This document shows, piece after piece, positions 53,957 to 62,292 of a stretch of 64,000 nt of DNA. Both the position numbers and the translations under genes were made by a program. Under the pieces are notes generated by a model, which saw nothing but the letters and a program-made list of their open reading frames with translations, did not search any database and had not been told where the DNA came from. The stretch comes from Gammaproteobacteria bacterium. GTDB taxonomy: Bacteria > Pseudomonadota > Gammaproteobacteria > UBA6429 > Thiohalophilaceae. How positions within the stretch are numbered: position 1 is the stretch's first letter; every line of letters starts with the position of its first letter. The stretch spans positions 1 through 64,000 of the forward strand of contig JAJRYG010000058.1 in NCBI GenBank assembly GCA_024275915.1, in the 5' to 3' direction.

Positions 53957-53998
53957 CTGGAAAGCCCGGCCGCAATATGGCGGTCGGGACTTTTCCAG
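53957..53998 (+). terminator. Hairpin after cbbS, probable partial terminator
   Basis: CTGGAAAGCCCGGCCGC and GCGGTCGGGACTTTTCCAG pair over about 16 positions with one bulge and loop AATATG; TTTT lies in the descending arm. It may attenuate transcription so that cbbLS is made at higher level than the downstream cbbQO genes. Confidence 0.55.
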
Positions 53999-54042
53999 CC
54001 AACAGAAGTTCAACCAGCAGCAAGGGTTAAAAGAGGTAAAGC

Positions 54043-54354
54043 ATGAGCAAACCGGATCGCTATGTCGGGATTGATAACGATATCAATGGTGGCATGACCA
54101 CTATCGGCAAAATCATCAGGGATGCCAGGGTATTTGGCCTCATCGATGAATCAGAAACCTGTGAAGGCTGGAACCTAGCCGGGATTGACGCTTTGTTGCA
54201 AAAGGTCAATGCCGAGTGGGACAAGTATGGCTGCCTGGTCAGCAATTTGCCGGAGGAACTGGCAACGCGCCATCGCGATATTCATGGTGCGGCATTTGAA
54301 AAAGCCAAGGCCGCCGGTTGGTCCGGTGAAATTGAAACCGGTGATGAGGAATAA
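54043..54354 (+). CDS. Small conserved protein between cbbS and cbbQ
   Basis: This 103-residue acidic protein has no known domain that I can name (MSKPDRYVGIDNDINGGMTT, DARVFGLIDESETCEGWNL, and an E-rich tail GEIETGDEE). Placement between cbbS and cbbQ, with AGAGG ahead of the ATG, makes it part of the operon. Similar small genes occur here in other form IAq operons, by recollection. Possible roles: RuBisCO assembly or adaptor for CbbQO. No signal peptide. Confidence 0.75.
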   Translation: MSKPDRYVGIDNDINGGMTTIGKIIRDARVFGLIDESETCEGWNLAGIDALLQKVNAEWDKYGCLVSNLPEELATRHRDIHGAAFEKAKAAGWSGEIETGDEE

Positions 54355-54400
54355 GCGGCATTCCTGCCAAGAGTCAAACCAATATCGAGTGGAAAAGATT

Positions 54401-55216
54401 ATGTCTGATACAAGTGTAGATCCAAAACAGTACATCATTAAGGACGAGCCTTTTTACCAGCCAGTTGGCAAGGAAGTCGAATACTACGAAGCGGCATACA
54501 ATGCCCGCATGCCGATGATGCTCAAGGGTCCGACCGGCTGTGGCAAGTCCCGTTTTGTTGAATACATGGCATGGAAAATGGGCAAGCCACTGATCACCGT
54601 GGCCTGTAACGAAGACATGACTGCCTCGGATCTGGTGGGACGTTTTCTGCTCGACAAGGATGGCACCAAATGGCAGGACGGTCCCCTGACCACCGCTGCC
54701 CGCATTGGCGCCATCTGCTATCTGGACGAAGTGGTCGAAGCCCGGCAGGACACCACCGTGGTGATCCATCCGCTGACCGATCACCGCCGTTCACTGCCGC
54801 TGGACAAGAAGGGTGAACTCATCGAGGCCCACCCGGACTTTCAGCTGGTGATTTCCTACAACCCCGGTTATCAGAGCCTGATGAAGGATCTCAAGCAGTC
54901 CACCAAGCAGCGTTTTGGTGGCCTGAATTTCGACTACCCCGAAACCGAACTGGAAGTGGCCATTGTAGCCAAAGAATCCGGTGTCGATGAAACCATGGCC
55001 GAAAAACTGGTGCAGATTGCCCACCGTGCCCGCAATCTCAAGGGCCACGGCCTCGATGAGGGAATCTCCACCCGCCTGCTGGTCTATGCCGGCCAGCTCA
55101 TCAGCAAGGGCGTCGATCCGGAAGCGGCCTGTACCATTACCATGGTGACTCCGTTGACCGATGATCCGGACATGCAGGATACCCTGAATGCGGCGGTGCA
55201 GACATTCCTGGGATAA
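54401..55216 (+). CDS. cbbQ: RuBisCO activase-type AAA+ ATPase CbbQ
   Basis: From the ATG at 54401 there are 271 residues. Walker A GPTGCGKS at 43-50 and Walker B ICYLDE at 105-110 with VVEARQDTTVVIHPLTDHRR; the family is the MoxR-type AAA+ clade. CbbQ forms a hexamer that, with CbbO, removes inhibitory sugar phosphates from RuBisCO using ATP. The C-terminal QTFLG and the length match CbbQ (about 268). The start is 46 bp after the small gene. Confidence 0.95.
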   Translation: MSDTSVDPKQYIIKDEPFYQPVGKEVEYYEAAYNARMPMMLKGPTGCGKSRFVEYMAWKMGKPLITVACNEDMTASDLVGRFLLDKDGTKWQDGPLTTAARIGAICYLDEVVEARQDTTVVIHPLTDHRRSLPLDKKGELIEAHPDFQLVISYNPGYQSLMKDLKQSTKQRFGGLNFDYPETELEVAIVAKESGVDETMAEKLVQIAHRARNLKGHGLDEGISTRLLVYAGQLISKGVDPEAACTITMVTPLTDDPDMQDTLNAAVQTFLG

Positions 55217-55344
55217 GACACAGCCCGGTTCCTTGCCGCCAGTTGCCAGCCCGCCATGGCTGAACATCGCAAGGGGTATCCAGTACAAGGTGCCGAGCAA
55301 AGTCTCGACAAAAATCGTTCAACTCTATCTTATGGTGTGCATTG

Positions 55345-57702
55345 ATGTCGTCCGTCAAGCTTGAAGATTACGCGGAATTCCTGGAGCAGGCCGTACCCGA
55401 AGTCAGGGATGTGCTCGAAAGCACGTTTCACGAAGCGGCCCGCATCATGTCACCGGCCGGGCTGGCCGATTACATGGATGGTGCCAGAGCCCTGACCAAT
55501 CTTGGCCGGGGTCATGATCTGGTAATAACCTACCTGGAAGAAATGCCACTGGTGGCCAAGGAATGTGGCGAGGACATCATTCCCGATGTCATCACCGCGG
55601 CGATGAAAGTCTCGTCCATGACCTCGGGCGAGGTCATTACCCTGCTGTTTGCCAGCCTGCCTTCCGTATCCCGGCACCTTGGGGATGCCCAGCTGGTGCG
55701 CGGTTACCTGACCCTGATCCACCAGCTGGCTTCCACCGCCGCACGTGGTCTGCGGCCCATGCTCAACCACATCGATGAACTGCTCTCCAAGCTGACCCTC
55801 AGCGGCCTGCGCCGCTGGGCCAACTTCGGTGCCCAGGCTTACCGTCGGGATTTCAATAACCTGACTTCCTATTTCAATCTGGAGTCGGCAGACAGTCGTG
55901 CCATGGTGGAAAAGGAACGCCGTGGTGTGCTGTTTGTCAAAATCCAGCGCAAGATCAACTTCTACCTGCGTGCCCTGTGGGGGCGTGATTTCTTCCTGCG
56001 CCCCACCGGTGCCGACTACACGGATTTTCGCCCCTATATCGAAGATCGCATTCTCCACGTGCCTGATGCACTGGATGATATCGGTCCCAAGGACAATGCC
56101 ATTGCCGGCCTTGAAGTCTATCGTGCCACCGCCGCACACATGGCATCACACATGATCTATTCGACCTGCTCGGTATCGGCCGAACAACTCAGCCCGGCAC
56201 AGATGTTCTTTGTCGGCCTGCTCGAAGATGCCCGTGTGGAGTACAAGGCGGTACAGAGTTTTCCTGGGCTGAAAAAGCTCTGGTCTTCCATCATGCAGGT
56301 GGAATACGAGGAGCCCGTTGAACATGAAACCGTACCGGTACTGGAACACCTGGCCCTGCAACTGCTCGATTGCAACGTCAAGGGTGAGGACGAACAGCTC
56401 AATGGCTTTGTCGAAAAATTTCATGCTGAAATCGAGTCCAACCAGGACGACAACCATTTTTCCTGGATGATGGGGATTGAACTGTACAACCTGTTTGCCG
56501 GTCGCAAGGCAGTACCGAGTCTGCGTATCCTCGAGCGTTACCGTATTCCATATCGTGATGACAACCGGATCATCTGGCACTTCGAAGACATCGACTGGAA
56601 CAAGAGTTTCGAATACATTGCCGCCAGCCAGCGCCAGGTGCGCAAGCATGTCAGTGTCATCGAAATGGCCAACGAGGTGGATTGCGAGCTGGCCGGGGAC
56701 GATGCCCAGGAAATCTGGGTGTGTTCGACAGAAATGCGCCCCTACGAGGACGACCTGACTGACAACACCAAAAGCTTCAACGAAATGTGGGGCAAGGAGC
56801 CGGTCTCGGAACCTTTCCACTATCACGAATGGGATTATCAGATCCAGCTGCATCGGCCCGACTGGGCCACGGTCTACGAGCGCCGACAGCCCAAGGGGGA
56901 CCCGGAACAGATCGACAATATTCTGACCGAGCACAAACCCATTGCCCACCGGATTCGCCAGATCATCGATCTGCTGACGCCGGCAGGTGTCCAGCGCGAG
57001 CGCGGCATGGAGGATGGTGATGAAATCGACATCAATGCAGCGGTCGATGCCATGGTGGCCTTGCGCATGGGCGAACAGCCCAGCCCGCGCATCACCATGC
57101 GCAACGTGTTGAAGACCCGTGATCTGGCCGTGGTGGTCTTGCTGGATCTTTCCGAATCCACCAATGAAAAAATCGGCAATTCCGAAAAAACCGTACTGGA
57201 GCTGACCCGTGAAGCGGCGACCCTGGTATCCACGGCAATCGAAGGTATCGGTGATCCCTTTGCCCTGCATGGTTTTGCCTCGGATGGTCGCCATGATGTG
57301 CAGTATTACCGCTTCAAGGACTTCAACCAGCACTTCGATGACGAGGCCAAGGCCCGCCTGGCCGGCATGAAAGGTGGTCTGTCCACCCGCATGGGTGCCG
57401 CGCTGCGTCACGCCGGCCATCATCTGCTCAAACAGCAGGAAAAACGCAAGCTGATCCTGCTGGTTACCGACGGTGAACCGGCAGACATCGACGAGATGGA
57501 TCCCCAGCACCTGCGCCACGATACCAAGAAGGCAGTGGAAGAACTGTACTCCACCGGCGTGCTGACCTACTGTCTGACACTGGACCCCCATGCCGACAAC
57601 TATGTCAAGCGCATCTTTGGTGAGAACAACTATACGGTCATCGAGCATGTGGATCGACTGCCGGAACAGCTACCCCTGCTGTTTGCCAGTCTCACCGGCT
57701 AA
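55345..57702 (+). CDS. cbbO: VWA-domain RuBisCO activation protein CbbO
   Basis: From the ATG at 55345 there are 785 residues (typical CbbO about 770-790). The long N-terminal helical region contains LFASLPSVSRHLGDAQLVRG; the C-terminal von Willebrand factor A domain has the MIDAS motif DLSEST (D-x-S-x-S/T) and LVTDGEPADIDEMD. CbbO links the CbbQ ring to RuBisCO through an acidic residue on the large subunit. It lies 128 bp after cbbQ. Intact. Confidence 0.95.
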   Translation: MSSVKLEDYAEFLEQAVPEVRDVLESTFHEAARIMSPAGLADYMDGARALTNLGRGHDLVITYLEEMPLVAKECGEDIIPDVITAAMKVSSMTSGEVITLLFASLPSVSRHLGDAQLVRGYLTLIHQLASTAARGLRPMLNHIDELLSKLTLSGLRRWANFGAQAYRRDFNNLTSYFNLESADSRAMVEKERRGVLFVKIQRKINFYLRALWGRDFFLRPTGADYTDFRPYIEDRILHVPDALDDIGPKDNAIAGLEVYRATAAHMASHMIYSTCSVSAEQLSPAQMFFVGLLEDARVEYKAVQSFPGLKKLWSSIMQVEYEEPVEHETVPVLEHLALQLLDCNVKGEDEQLNGFVEKFHAEIESNQDDNHFSWMMGIELYNLFAGRKAVPSLRILERYRIPYRDDNRIIWHFEDIDWNKSFEYIAASQRQVRKHVSVIEMANEVDCELAGDDAQEIWVCSTEMRPYEDDLTDNTKSFNEMWGKEPVSEPFHYHEWDYQIQLHRPDWATVYERRQPKGDPEQIDNILTEHKPIAHRIRQIIDLLTPAGVQRERGMEDGDEIDINAAVDAMVALRMGEQPSPRITMRNVLKTRDLAVVVLLDLSESTNEKIGNSEKTVLELTREAATLVSTAIEGIGDPFALHGFASDGRHDVQYYRFKDFNQHFDDEAKARLAGMKGGLSTRMGAALRHAGHHLLKQQEKRKLILLVTDGEPADIDEMDPQHLRHDTKKAVEELYSTGVLTYCLTLDPHADNYVKRIFGENNYTVIEHVDRLPEQLPLLFASLTG

Positions 57703-57721
57703 GGGGTACGGGGCGAGGGCG

Positions 57722-58075
57722 ATGACCACACGTATCGAGGACATGCCTGTTTATGCCGAGCGTCGTGTGGATATCGACGCGGCCCTGTACAACCTGTGGC
57801 GCCGTGCCCGCATGCACCTGGAGATGCCGCTGCGCGTCGAGCTGCCGACACTCAGGCAACTGGCCCTGATCATCGAGGAAGACTGCTGGGTAGTGGTGGA
57901 TCAGACTCATTACGATTTGCCGGTGCTGGCCTGGGTTGAATTTCAGGATAGCGGCCGCACCACACTACACACGCCAGTGAGCTGTACCCTGAACTACTAT
58001 CATTACATGGCCAGCAGTCTGCGGGAAAAAGTACTGGCCCTGATGCGTGATGAACTGGACACTCGCCTGGCCTGA
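57722..58075 (+). CDS. Small protein downstream of cbbO, unknown
   Basis: From the ATG at 57722, 19 bp after the cbbO stop, the product has 117 residues: TTRIEDMPVYAERRVDIDAA, LWRRARMHLEMPLRVELPTL, and VLAWVEFQDSGRTTLHTPVS. It is an alpha/beta protein with no recognised domain and probably co-transcribed with cbbQO. Either a further RuBisCO accessory factor or an unrelated gene. The later part (YHYMASSLREKVLALMRDEL) is helical. Confidence 0.7.
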   Translation: MTTRIEDMPVYAERRVDIDAALYNLWRRARMHLEMPLRVELPTLRQLALIIEEDCWVVVDQTHYDLPVLAWVEFQDSGRTTLHTPVSCTLNYYHYMASSLREKVLALMRDELDTRLA

Positions 58076-58112
58076 TGATTCTGATGACCTCTAGTGAGAA
58101 GGACAAAAAAAG

Positions 58113-58988
58113 ATGAAACGAATTGCCCTTTTTCTGCTGACCAATATCGGTGTATTGATTGTTCTGAGCATTTCCATGCGCCTGCTCGGGCTGGAAAGCT
58201 ACTTTACCGCCAATTATGGCCTGGACCTGGGTAACCTGCTGGCTTTCGCCGCCATCATCGGCTTTGCCGGTTCGTTCATTTCCCTGGCCATGTCCAAATG
58301 GAGTGCCAAGTTCATGACCGGTGCCAGGGTCATTACCCAGCCCGCCAATGCCACCGAGGCTTGGTTGCTGGAGACCGTGCGTCGTCAGGCCGAGCAGGCC
58401 GGTATTGGCATGCCCGAGGTGGCCATCTACCCGGCTCCGGATATCAATGCCTTTGCCACCGGCATGTCGCGCAACAATGCCCTGGTGGCGGTGAGTGCCG
58501 GTTTGCTGTCCGGCATGCGGCGGGATGAGGCCGAAGCCGTGCTGGCCCACGAAATCAGCCATGTTGCCAATGGTGACATGGTCACTATGGCGCTGATCCA
58601 GGGTGTGGTCAACACTTTCGTGGTGTTCCTGTCACGGGTCATCGGCTGGGTAGTGGATCGGCTGGTATTCAAGAACGAAGAGGGTCCGGGCATCGGTTAC
58701 TGGGTCACGACCATCGTGGCCGAGATTTTTCTCGCCTTCCTGGCCAGTGCCGTGGTCATGTGGTTCAGCCGCCAGCGTGAATTCCGTGCCGATGCCGGTT
58801 CTGCCCATCTGGTGGGACGGGAGAAGATGATTGCCGCGCTGCAACGCCTGCAGTCGGCACACGAAAGCCACCTGCCGGATCAGCTGGCGGCCTTCGGCAT
58901 TGCCGGTGGTGGCGCCCAGGGCTGGCGTCGCCTGTTTCTTTCCCATCCGCCCCTGCAGGAGCGAATTGCCGCCTTGCGTAACGGATAA
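58113..58988 (+). CDS. htpX: Membrane zinc protease HtpX
   Basis: This 291-residue M48 protease (E. coli HtpX 293) has two N-terminal membrane segments, the zinc motif [13 protein letters not shown] (HEISH), and [14 protein letters not shown] with the third ligand; two more hydrophobic segments follow the catalytic motif. Active site complete, unlike the M48-like protein at 21329. It degrades misfolded membrane proteins on the cytoplasmic side. AGAAGG precedes the ATG; 37 bp after the upstream small gene. Confidence 0.95.
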   Translation: MKRIALFLLTNIGVLIVLSISMRLLGLESYFTANYGLDLGNLLAFAAIIGFAGSFISLAMSKWSAKFMTGARVITQPANATEAWLLETVRRQAEQAGIGMPEVAIYPAPDINAFATGMSRNNALVAVSAGLLSGMRRDEAEAVLAHEISHVANGDMVTMALIQGVVNTFVVFLSRVIGWVVDRLVFKNEEGPGIGYWVTTIVAEIFLAFLASAVVMWFSRQREFRADAGSAHLVGREKMIAALQRLQSAHESHLPDQLAAFGIAGGGAQGWRRLFLSHPPLQERIAALRNG

Positions 58989-59024
58989 CCCCAACCCATG
59001 CATTCAAATAAAAGGTAACACCCT

Positions 59025-60257
59025 ATGCCCCTCGTCGACATGAAAGACATGCTCCAGCATGCCTACAATCATGGCTATGCCGTTGGTGCCTTTGAGCTGG
59101 TGAGCCTGGATTTTCTCGAAGGCATTATGATGGCGGCCGAGAGGGCACGCGCACCGGTGATCCTGAGTCTGGCTGAAACCCATTTCAAACGATTCAACTT
59201 CCCGCTCATCATGCCCGCCGTTGAAGCCGCTGCCAGACGAGCCCAGGTACCGGTGGCAATACATTTCGATCATGGCGCGAGTCTCGACTCCGCCATCGAT
59301 GGAATCAATCGGGGCTGCAATGGCGTGCTGGTGGATCTTTCCCACCTGGATTTTGCCGAGAATACCCGCCTCACCAAACAGGTGGTGGAAACAGCTCACG
59401 CCTGTGGTGTGGCGGTGGAAGGTGAGCTGGGCTATGTTCCCGGTGTCGAAGGAGAAGGGGCCGAGACTTTCCCGGGGGAACTGGCACATACCTCACTGGC
59501 CGAAGCCCGTGCCTATGTGGAACGCACCGGCGTGGACTTTCTCGCCGTATCCATCGGCACGGTACACGGCCGCATGAAAGGCAAGCCCAGACTGGATTAC
59601 ACACGGCTCAAGCAGATCAACGAAGCACTGGGTATGCCGTTGGTCATTCACGGCGGCAGCGGCCTGTCCGATGATCAATACCGTCGTCTTATCGCCAATG
59701 GTGTTACCAAGATCAACTACTATTCTGCACTGGCCGAGGTGGCGGCAAAACAGATCCGGGAAAATCTTGGCAAGGAAAAGCAAGCAAGCTATACCAGCCT
59801 GAGCCGAGACGTTAACCATGCCGTGGCCAGTGAGGTGGATCGATGCATGCGCCTGTGGGGAGCAGCCGGTAGGGCTGCCGAGGTTCTTGCCCAATGTCAG
59901 TCCTGGATCCCGGTGGAACACCAGATCGTCTACAGCATCGAAGGCAAGGATCAGGCCAGGGCAGAGATGATCATTGCCGAAGGCCTCCATGTCTTCTCGA
60001 ATATACCCGGGGTTCGCGAGGTGTTCAGCTGCGAAGCGGTTCAAGACAAGGGCAGCCACCACTATTCCTGGCTGGTGCGTTTTTGTCATCCGGCAGTTAT
60101 CGAAAGTTATCGCAACAACCCCGACTACATTGCCTTCGCCGACAAACTCCTCAGACAGATTGACGGCAAACTGAGCAGTACCGATTTTCAGACCATTGAA
60201 CCTGCAGCTGTACCTGTCCCTGTCGAAGAGATAAACCGGAAAAAGATCGTGCTTTAG
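59025..60257 (+). CDS. Class II fructose-bisphosphate aldolase family protein fused to a Dabb domain
   Basis: This 410-residue protein has two parts. Residues 1 to about 285 are a class II aldolase: HFDHG (79-83 region), VEGELGYVPG, TVHGRMKG and IHGGSGLSDDQ, so the zinc His residues (83, 181, 209) and catalytic acids are present. Residues about 296-378 (VEHQIVYSIEGKDQARAEMI then HHYSWLVRFCHPAVIESYRN) match a dimeric stress-responsive alpha/beta barrel (Dabb). In the Calvin cycle aldolases make fructose- and sedoheptulose-bisphosphate, and the position behind cbbO fits that. The Dabb domain could add oligomerisation or another activity. Confidence 0.8.
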   Translation: MPLVDMKDMLQHAYNHGYAVGAFELVSLDFLEGIMMAAERARAPVILSLAETHFKRFNFPLIMPAVEAAARRAQVPVAIHFDHGASLDSAIDGINRGCNGVLVDLSHLDFAENTRLTKQVVETAHACGVAVEGELGYVPGVEGEGAETFPGELAHTSLAEARAYVERTGVDFLAVSIGTVHGRMKGKPRLDYTRLKQINEALGMPLVIHGGSGLSDDQYRRLIANGVTKINYYSALAEVAAKQIRENLGKEKQASYTSLSRDVNHAVASEVDRCMRLWGAAGRAAEVLAQCQSWIPVEHQIVYSIEGKDQARAEMIIAEGLHVFSNIPGVREVFSCEAVQDKGSHHYSWLVRFCHPAVIESYRNNPDYIAFADKLLRQIDGKLSSTDFQTIEPAAVPVPVEEINRKKIVL

Positions 60258-60721
60258 AATCGACCTTGTCAATACGGGGTCGGACCAAACTAACTCCTTG
60301 AAATAAATAATAAATACCAGGAAAAAAGTCTGTTTTAATGGCTTAAACGCACCTTTTTGGCAGCAAAAACAACACTGTAAGAAACGAAAAATCGAAAGGG
60401 AAAGAGGAAATCAGGGACACACATTGGAACCCTGCGACACAAATGACAACCTCACCCGAAAAATAGAAATGAGAAATTTGGGACCCACACATTGAAACCA
60501 CCAGGATAATGACCTTCTGCAATACCAGGCTGGAGATTTAATCCAAAACGAGAGGAACTGGTAAAGATTCAAGGGAAATTGATGAGTCTGTGCAACAATT
60601 CCCTGAATAAAAGTGCGCCAGGTGATACTGGGCCACAGACTAACCAGTCAGTGGAAGGGGAAGGCAGCCGTTCATCTATGCCGGGCTTGCGCGACAAAAT
60701 GAGGCACACTTTGACAAACCC

Positions 60722-60763
60722 TGACATCATCAAAATATTGCTAACGGCTATATTTTGATGTCA
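60722..60763. repeat. Imperfect palindrome, AT-rich
   Basis: TGACATC-ATC-AAAATAT and ATATTTTGATGTCA pair over 14 positions with a 3-base bulge and an 11-base loop. It could be a hairpin or a protein-binding palindrome in the gene-poor region; nothing adjoining explains it. Confidence 0.4.
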
Positions 60764-60818
60764 ATGGATGGATGTCCCCGTTTTCGCGTTTTCGTTCGGT
60801 TTTCAGCTGCAGGACGAT

Positions 60819-60846
60819 GTGCAGGAGGCACAAGTATCGCGAGAGG
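60819..60846 (+). repeat. Short dispersed repeat, copy 2
   Basis: GTGCAGGAGGCACAAGTATC then GCGAGAGG, about 23 of 28 positions identical to 42085-42112. See copy 1. Confidence 0.4.
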
Positions 60847-60984
60847 ATGCCTGGCGCGACCCTGGCTGTGGAGTCTGCGGGGATGTATTCACGGCGTGTC
60901 ATGAGAAGTTTCATTGTCCGGGAGGTGGCGACTGAAAAATCTTGTCCCGGCCCTGGCGAGTGATCTGATATTCGGAACAGCTAC

Positions 60985-61335
60985 TCAGAGGTGGTGACAG
61001 GCCTGGCAGAGCTGATTTTTGTCCATTCTCAGCTGGCCAGGGAGATCACTGTGGGGATCGTGACAGGTGGTGCAGCCGAGTTTGCCATTTTGCAGGGGCA
61101 AGGTAAGGGGAGGCAGGCTAGCCGGGATGACATTGATGACATGTTGGTTTTTCCCTGTTCTTTGGGTGTGACAGGAGATGCAGATGTCAGGGAGGGGCAT
61201 GACCAGTTCGGCATTGGTACTCTGTGGGGTGTCATAGAGGTGGCAGGCCGTACACTGCTGGTGATCAGGGATGGCGGCGTGGGCCAGTGACAGGCTGATC
61301 AGCATGAGGCTGAGGATGATGATTCTGGACATCAT
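60985..61335 (-). CDS. Small tetrahaem c-type cytochrome
   Basis: From the ATG at 61335 there are 116 residues. The signal peptide (MMSRIIILSLMLISLSLAHA) is followed by four CXXCH haem-binding motifs at residues 28-32, 52-56, 88-92 and 110-114 (CTACH, CISCH, CTTCH, CQACH). That is one haem per about 25 residues. The pattern fits the doubled-CXXCH or cytochrome c nitrite/NapC-type small electron carriers. It would shuttle electrons in the periplasm; partner unknown. An upstream open frame lacks a signal and is less likely. Confidence 0.85.
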   Translation of the reverse strand: MMSRIIILSLMLISLSLAHAAIPDHQQCTACHLYDTPQSTNAELVMPLPDICISCHTQRTGKNQHVINVIPASLPPLTLPLQNGKLGCTTCHDPHSDLPGQLRMDKNQLCQACHHL

Positions 61336-61489
61336 GATAGTTAAGCCGCTTTCAGGCACCGGTGATGGCAGGTTTCGGCTATTTTTGACCCAAACCCGAT
61401 CGAATGTCCACAAAAAATAACCTGGATTAGGCGTTTTTCTGTTCCGGATCATCGAATTTGTTCAGGCGCTGGCCTGCCCCTTCATTCCT

Positions 61490-62095
61490 TCAGCGAGTGC
61501 TGCGCAAGCCGCAGAGAAAATTGTCAATCAGAATCCCGAGCAAGGGCCTGACGTCATTCACCCCGGTGACATCGAGATTGCCGGTGAGTGCCAGGATACA
61601 GATGCCGTGGACTCCTCCCCACAAGGCCCGGCTGATTTCCCGCACCTTTTGCGGTCTGTCTTCCATGAGGGGCTCGAGGACATGCTCGACCAGGGCAAAA
61701 TTGCGCATGATCTTCTTGCCGTACCAGTCCGGGATTGCGGCCTTTGCCGGTAATTCGTATTCGAAGATCAAGGTCCAGCGGGCTCGCTGGCTGACGGCAA
61801 AGGCCAGGTAAGCCTCACACAGGGCCCGCACCCGTGCTTCGGTACTGTTGCCGTGACCGCCTGTGGCCTGCTTCAGGCTGTCATGGAGATCGTCTAGGGT
61901 CTCGCCGTTGACCGCCAAGATCATGTCATCGAAGTTTTTGAAGATCAGGTACAGCGTCCCGACGGTGTAACCGATCTCCTTGGCGACCCGTCTTGCGGTC
62001 AGGGCGCGAAAGCCTTCTTCGGTGAGAATGCGTCGGCACGCCGCCAGGGCCATTTGCCGAATTTCCTCCCTGCTGTGATCACTTCGTCTGGCCAT
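61490..62095 (-). CDS. TetR-family transcriptional regulator
   Basis: This 201-residue protein has the N-terminal TetR helix-turn-helix: EEIRQMALAACRRILTEEGF, ALTARRVAKEIGYTVGTLYL, IFKNFDDMILAV. The C-terminal half (WTLIFEYELPAKAAIPDWYG) matches the TetR C-terminal ligand-binding group with the WHG-type motif. It is divergent from the VIT/VWA gene with 197 bp in between containing three palindromic sites, so it most likely represses that gene and itself. Ligand unknown. Confidence 0.9.
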   Translation of the reverse strand: MARRSDHSREEIRQMALAACRRILTEEGFRALTARRVAKEIGYTVGTLYLIFKNFDDMILAVNGETLDDLHDSLKQATGGHGNSTEARVRALCEAYLAFAVSQRARWTLIFEYELPAKAAIPDWYGKKIMRNFALVEHVLEPLMEDRPQKVREISRALWGGVHGICILALTGNLDVTGVNDVRPLLGILIDNFLCGLRSTR

Positions 62096-62136
62096 ATGCC
62101 TGCCCGTTGTGTGTACACAAAGCAGTGTAAAGTATT

Positions 62137-62153
62137 ATTGAACGATGTTCAAT
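62137..62153. promoter_or_regulatory. TetR operator-like palindrome, site 1
   Basis: ATTGAACGATGTTCAAT, perfect inverted repeat of 7 bp arms with a 3-base centre, 42 bp upstream of the TetR gene start. Probable autoregulatory site. Confidence 0.7.
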
Positions 62154-62170
62154 ATTATGCTACCTTCAAA

Positions 62171-62187
62171 ACTGAACACTGTTCAAT
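62171..62187. promoter_or_regulatory. TetR operator-like palindrome, site 2
   Basis: ACTGAACACTGTTCAAT, one mismatch from the site 1 pattern, 34 bp centre to centre from it. The even spacing of about three helical turns would place the bound dimers on the same DNA face. Confidence 0.65.
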
Positions 62188-62229
62188 TATGCCGTTCTTG
62201 CGTCGCTCCGGCATTTTTCAATCTCTTTA

Positions 62230-62246
62230 ATTGAACGGTGTTTATT
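62230..62246. promoter_or_regulatory. TetR operator-like palindrome, site 3 (degenerate)
   Basis: ATTGAACGGTGTTTATT, left arm perfect, right arm with two mismatches; 47 bp upstream of the VIT/VWA gene start. Likely the weakest site and possibly the one covering its promoter. Confidence 0.5.
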
Positions 62247-62292
62247 TAATTGGGCAAGATAAAACAAAAGCTTATGAATAAAGGAGATACCA

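Larger units (their letters stand above)
60258..60984. other. Gene-poor region of 727 bp with repeat debris
   Basis: No gene of credible family or ribosome-binding site was found. The sequence has fragments seen around transposase or REP-type remnants: GGGGTCGGACCAAACTAACT near 60277, and the repeated GGGAC-CACACATTG motif near 60413 and 60479. A hairpin lies at 60722-60763 and a small dispersed repeat at 60819-60846. A 63-codon frame at 60772-60963 (plus) is judged not real. Confidence 0.55.

Noticed and set aside
60772-60963. 63-codon frame in the gene-poor region
   Set aside because: No ribosome-binding site or family; composition resembles extragenic repeat, and part of it is the short dispersed repeat.
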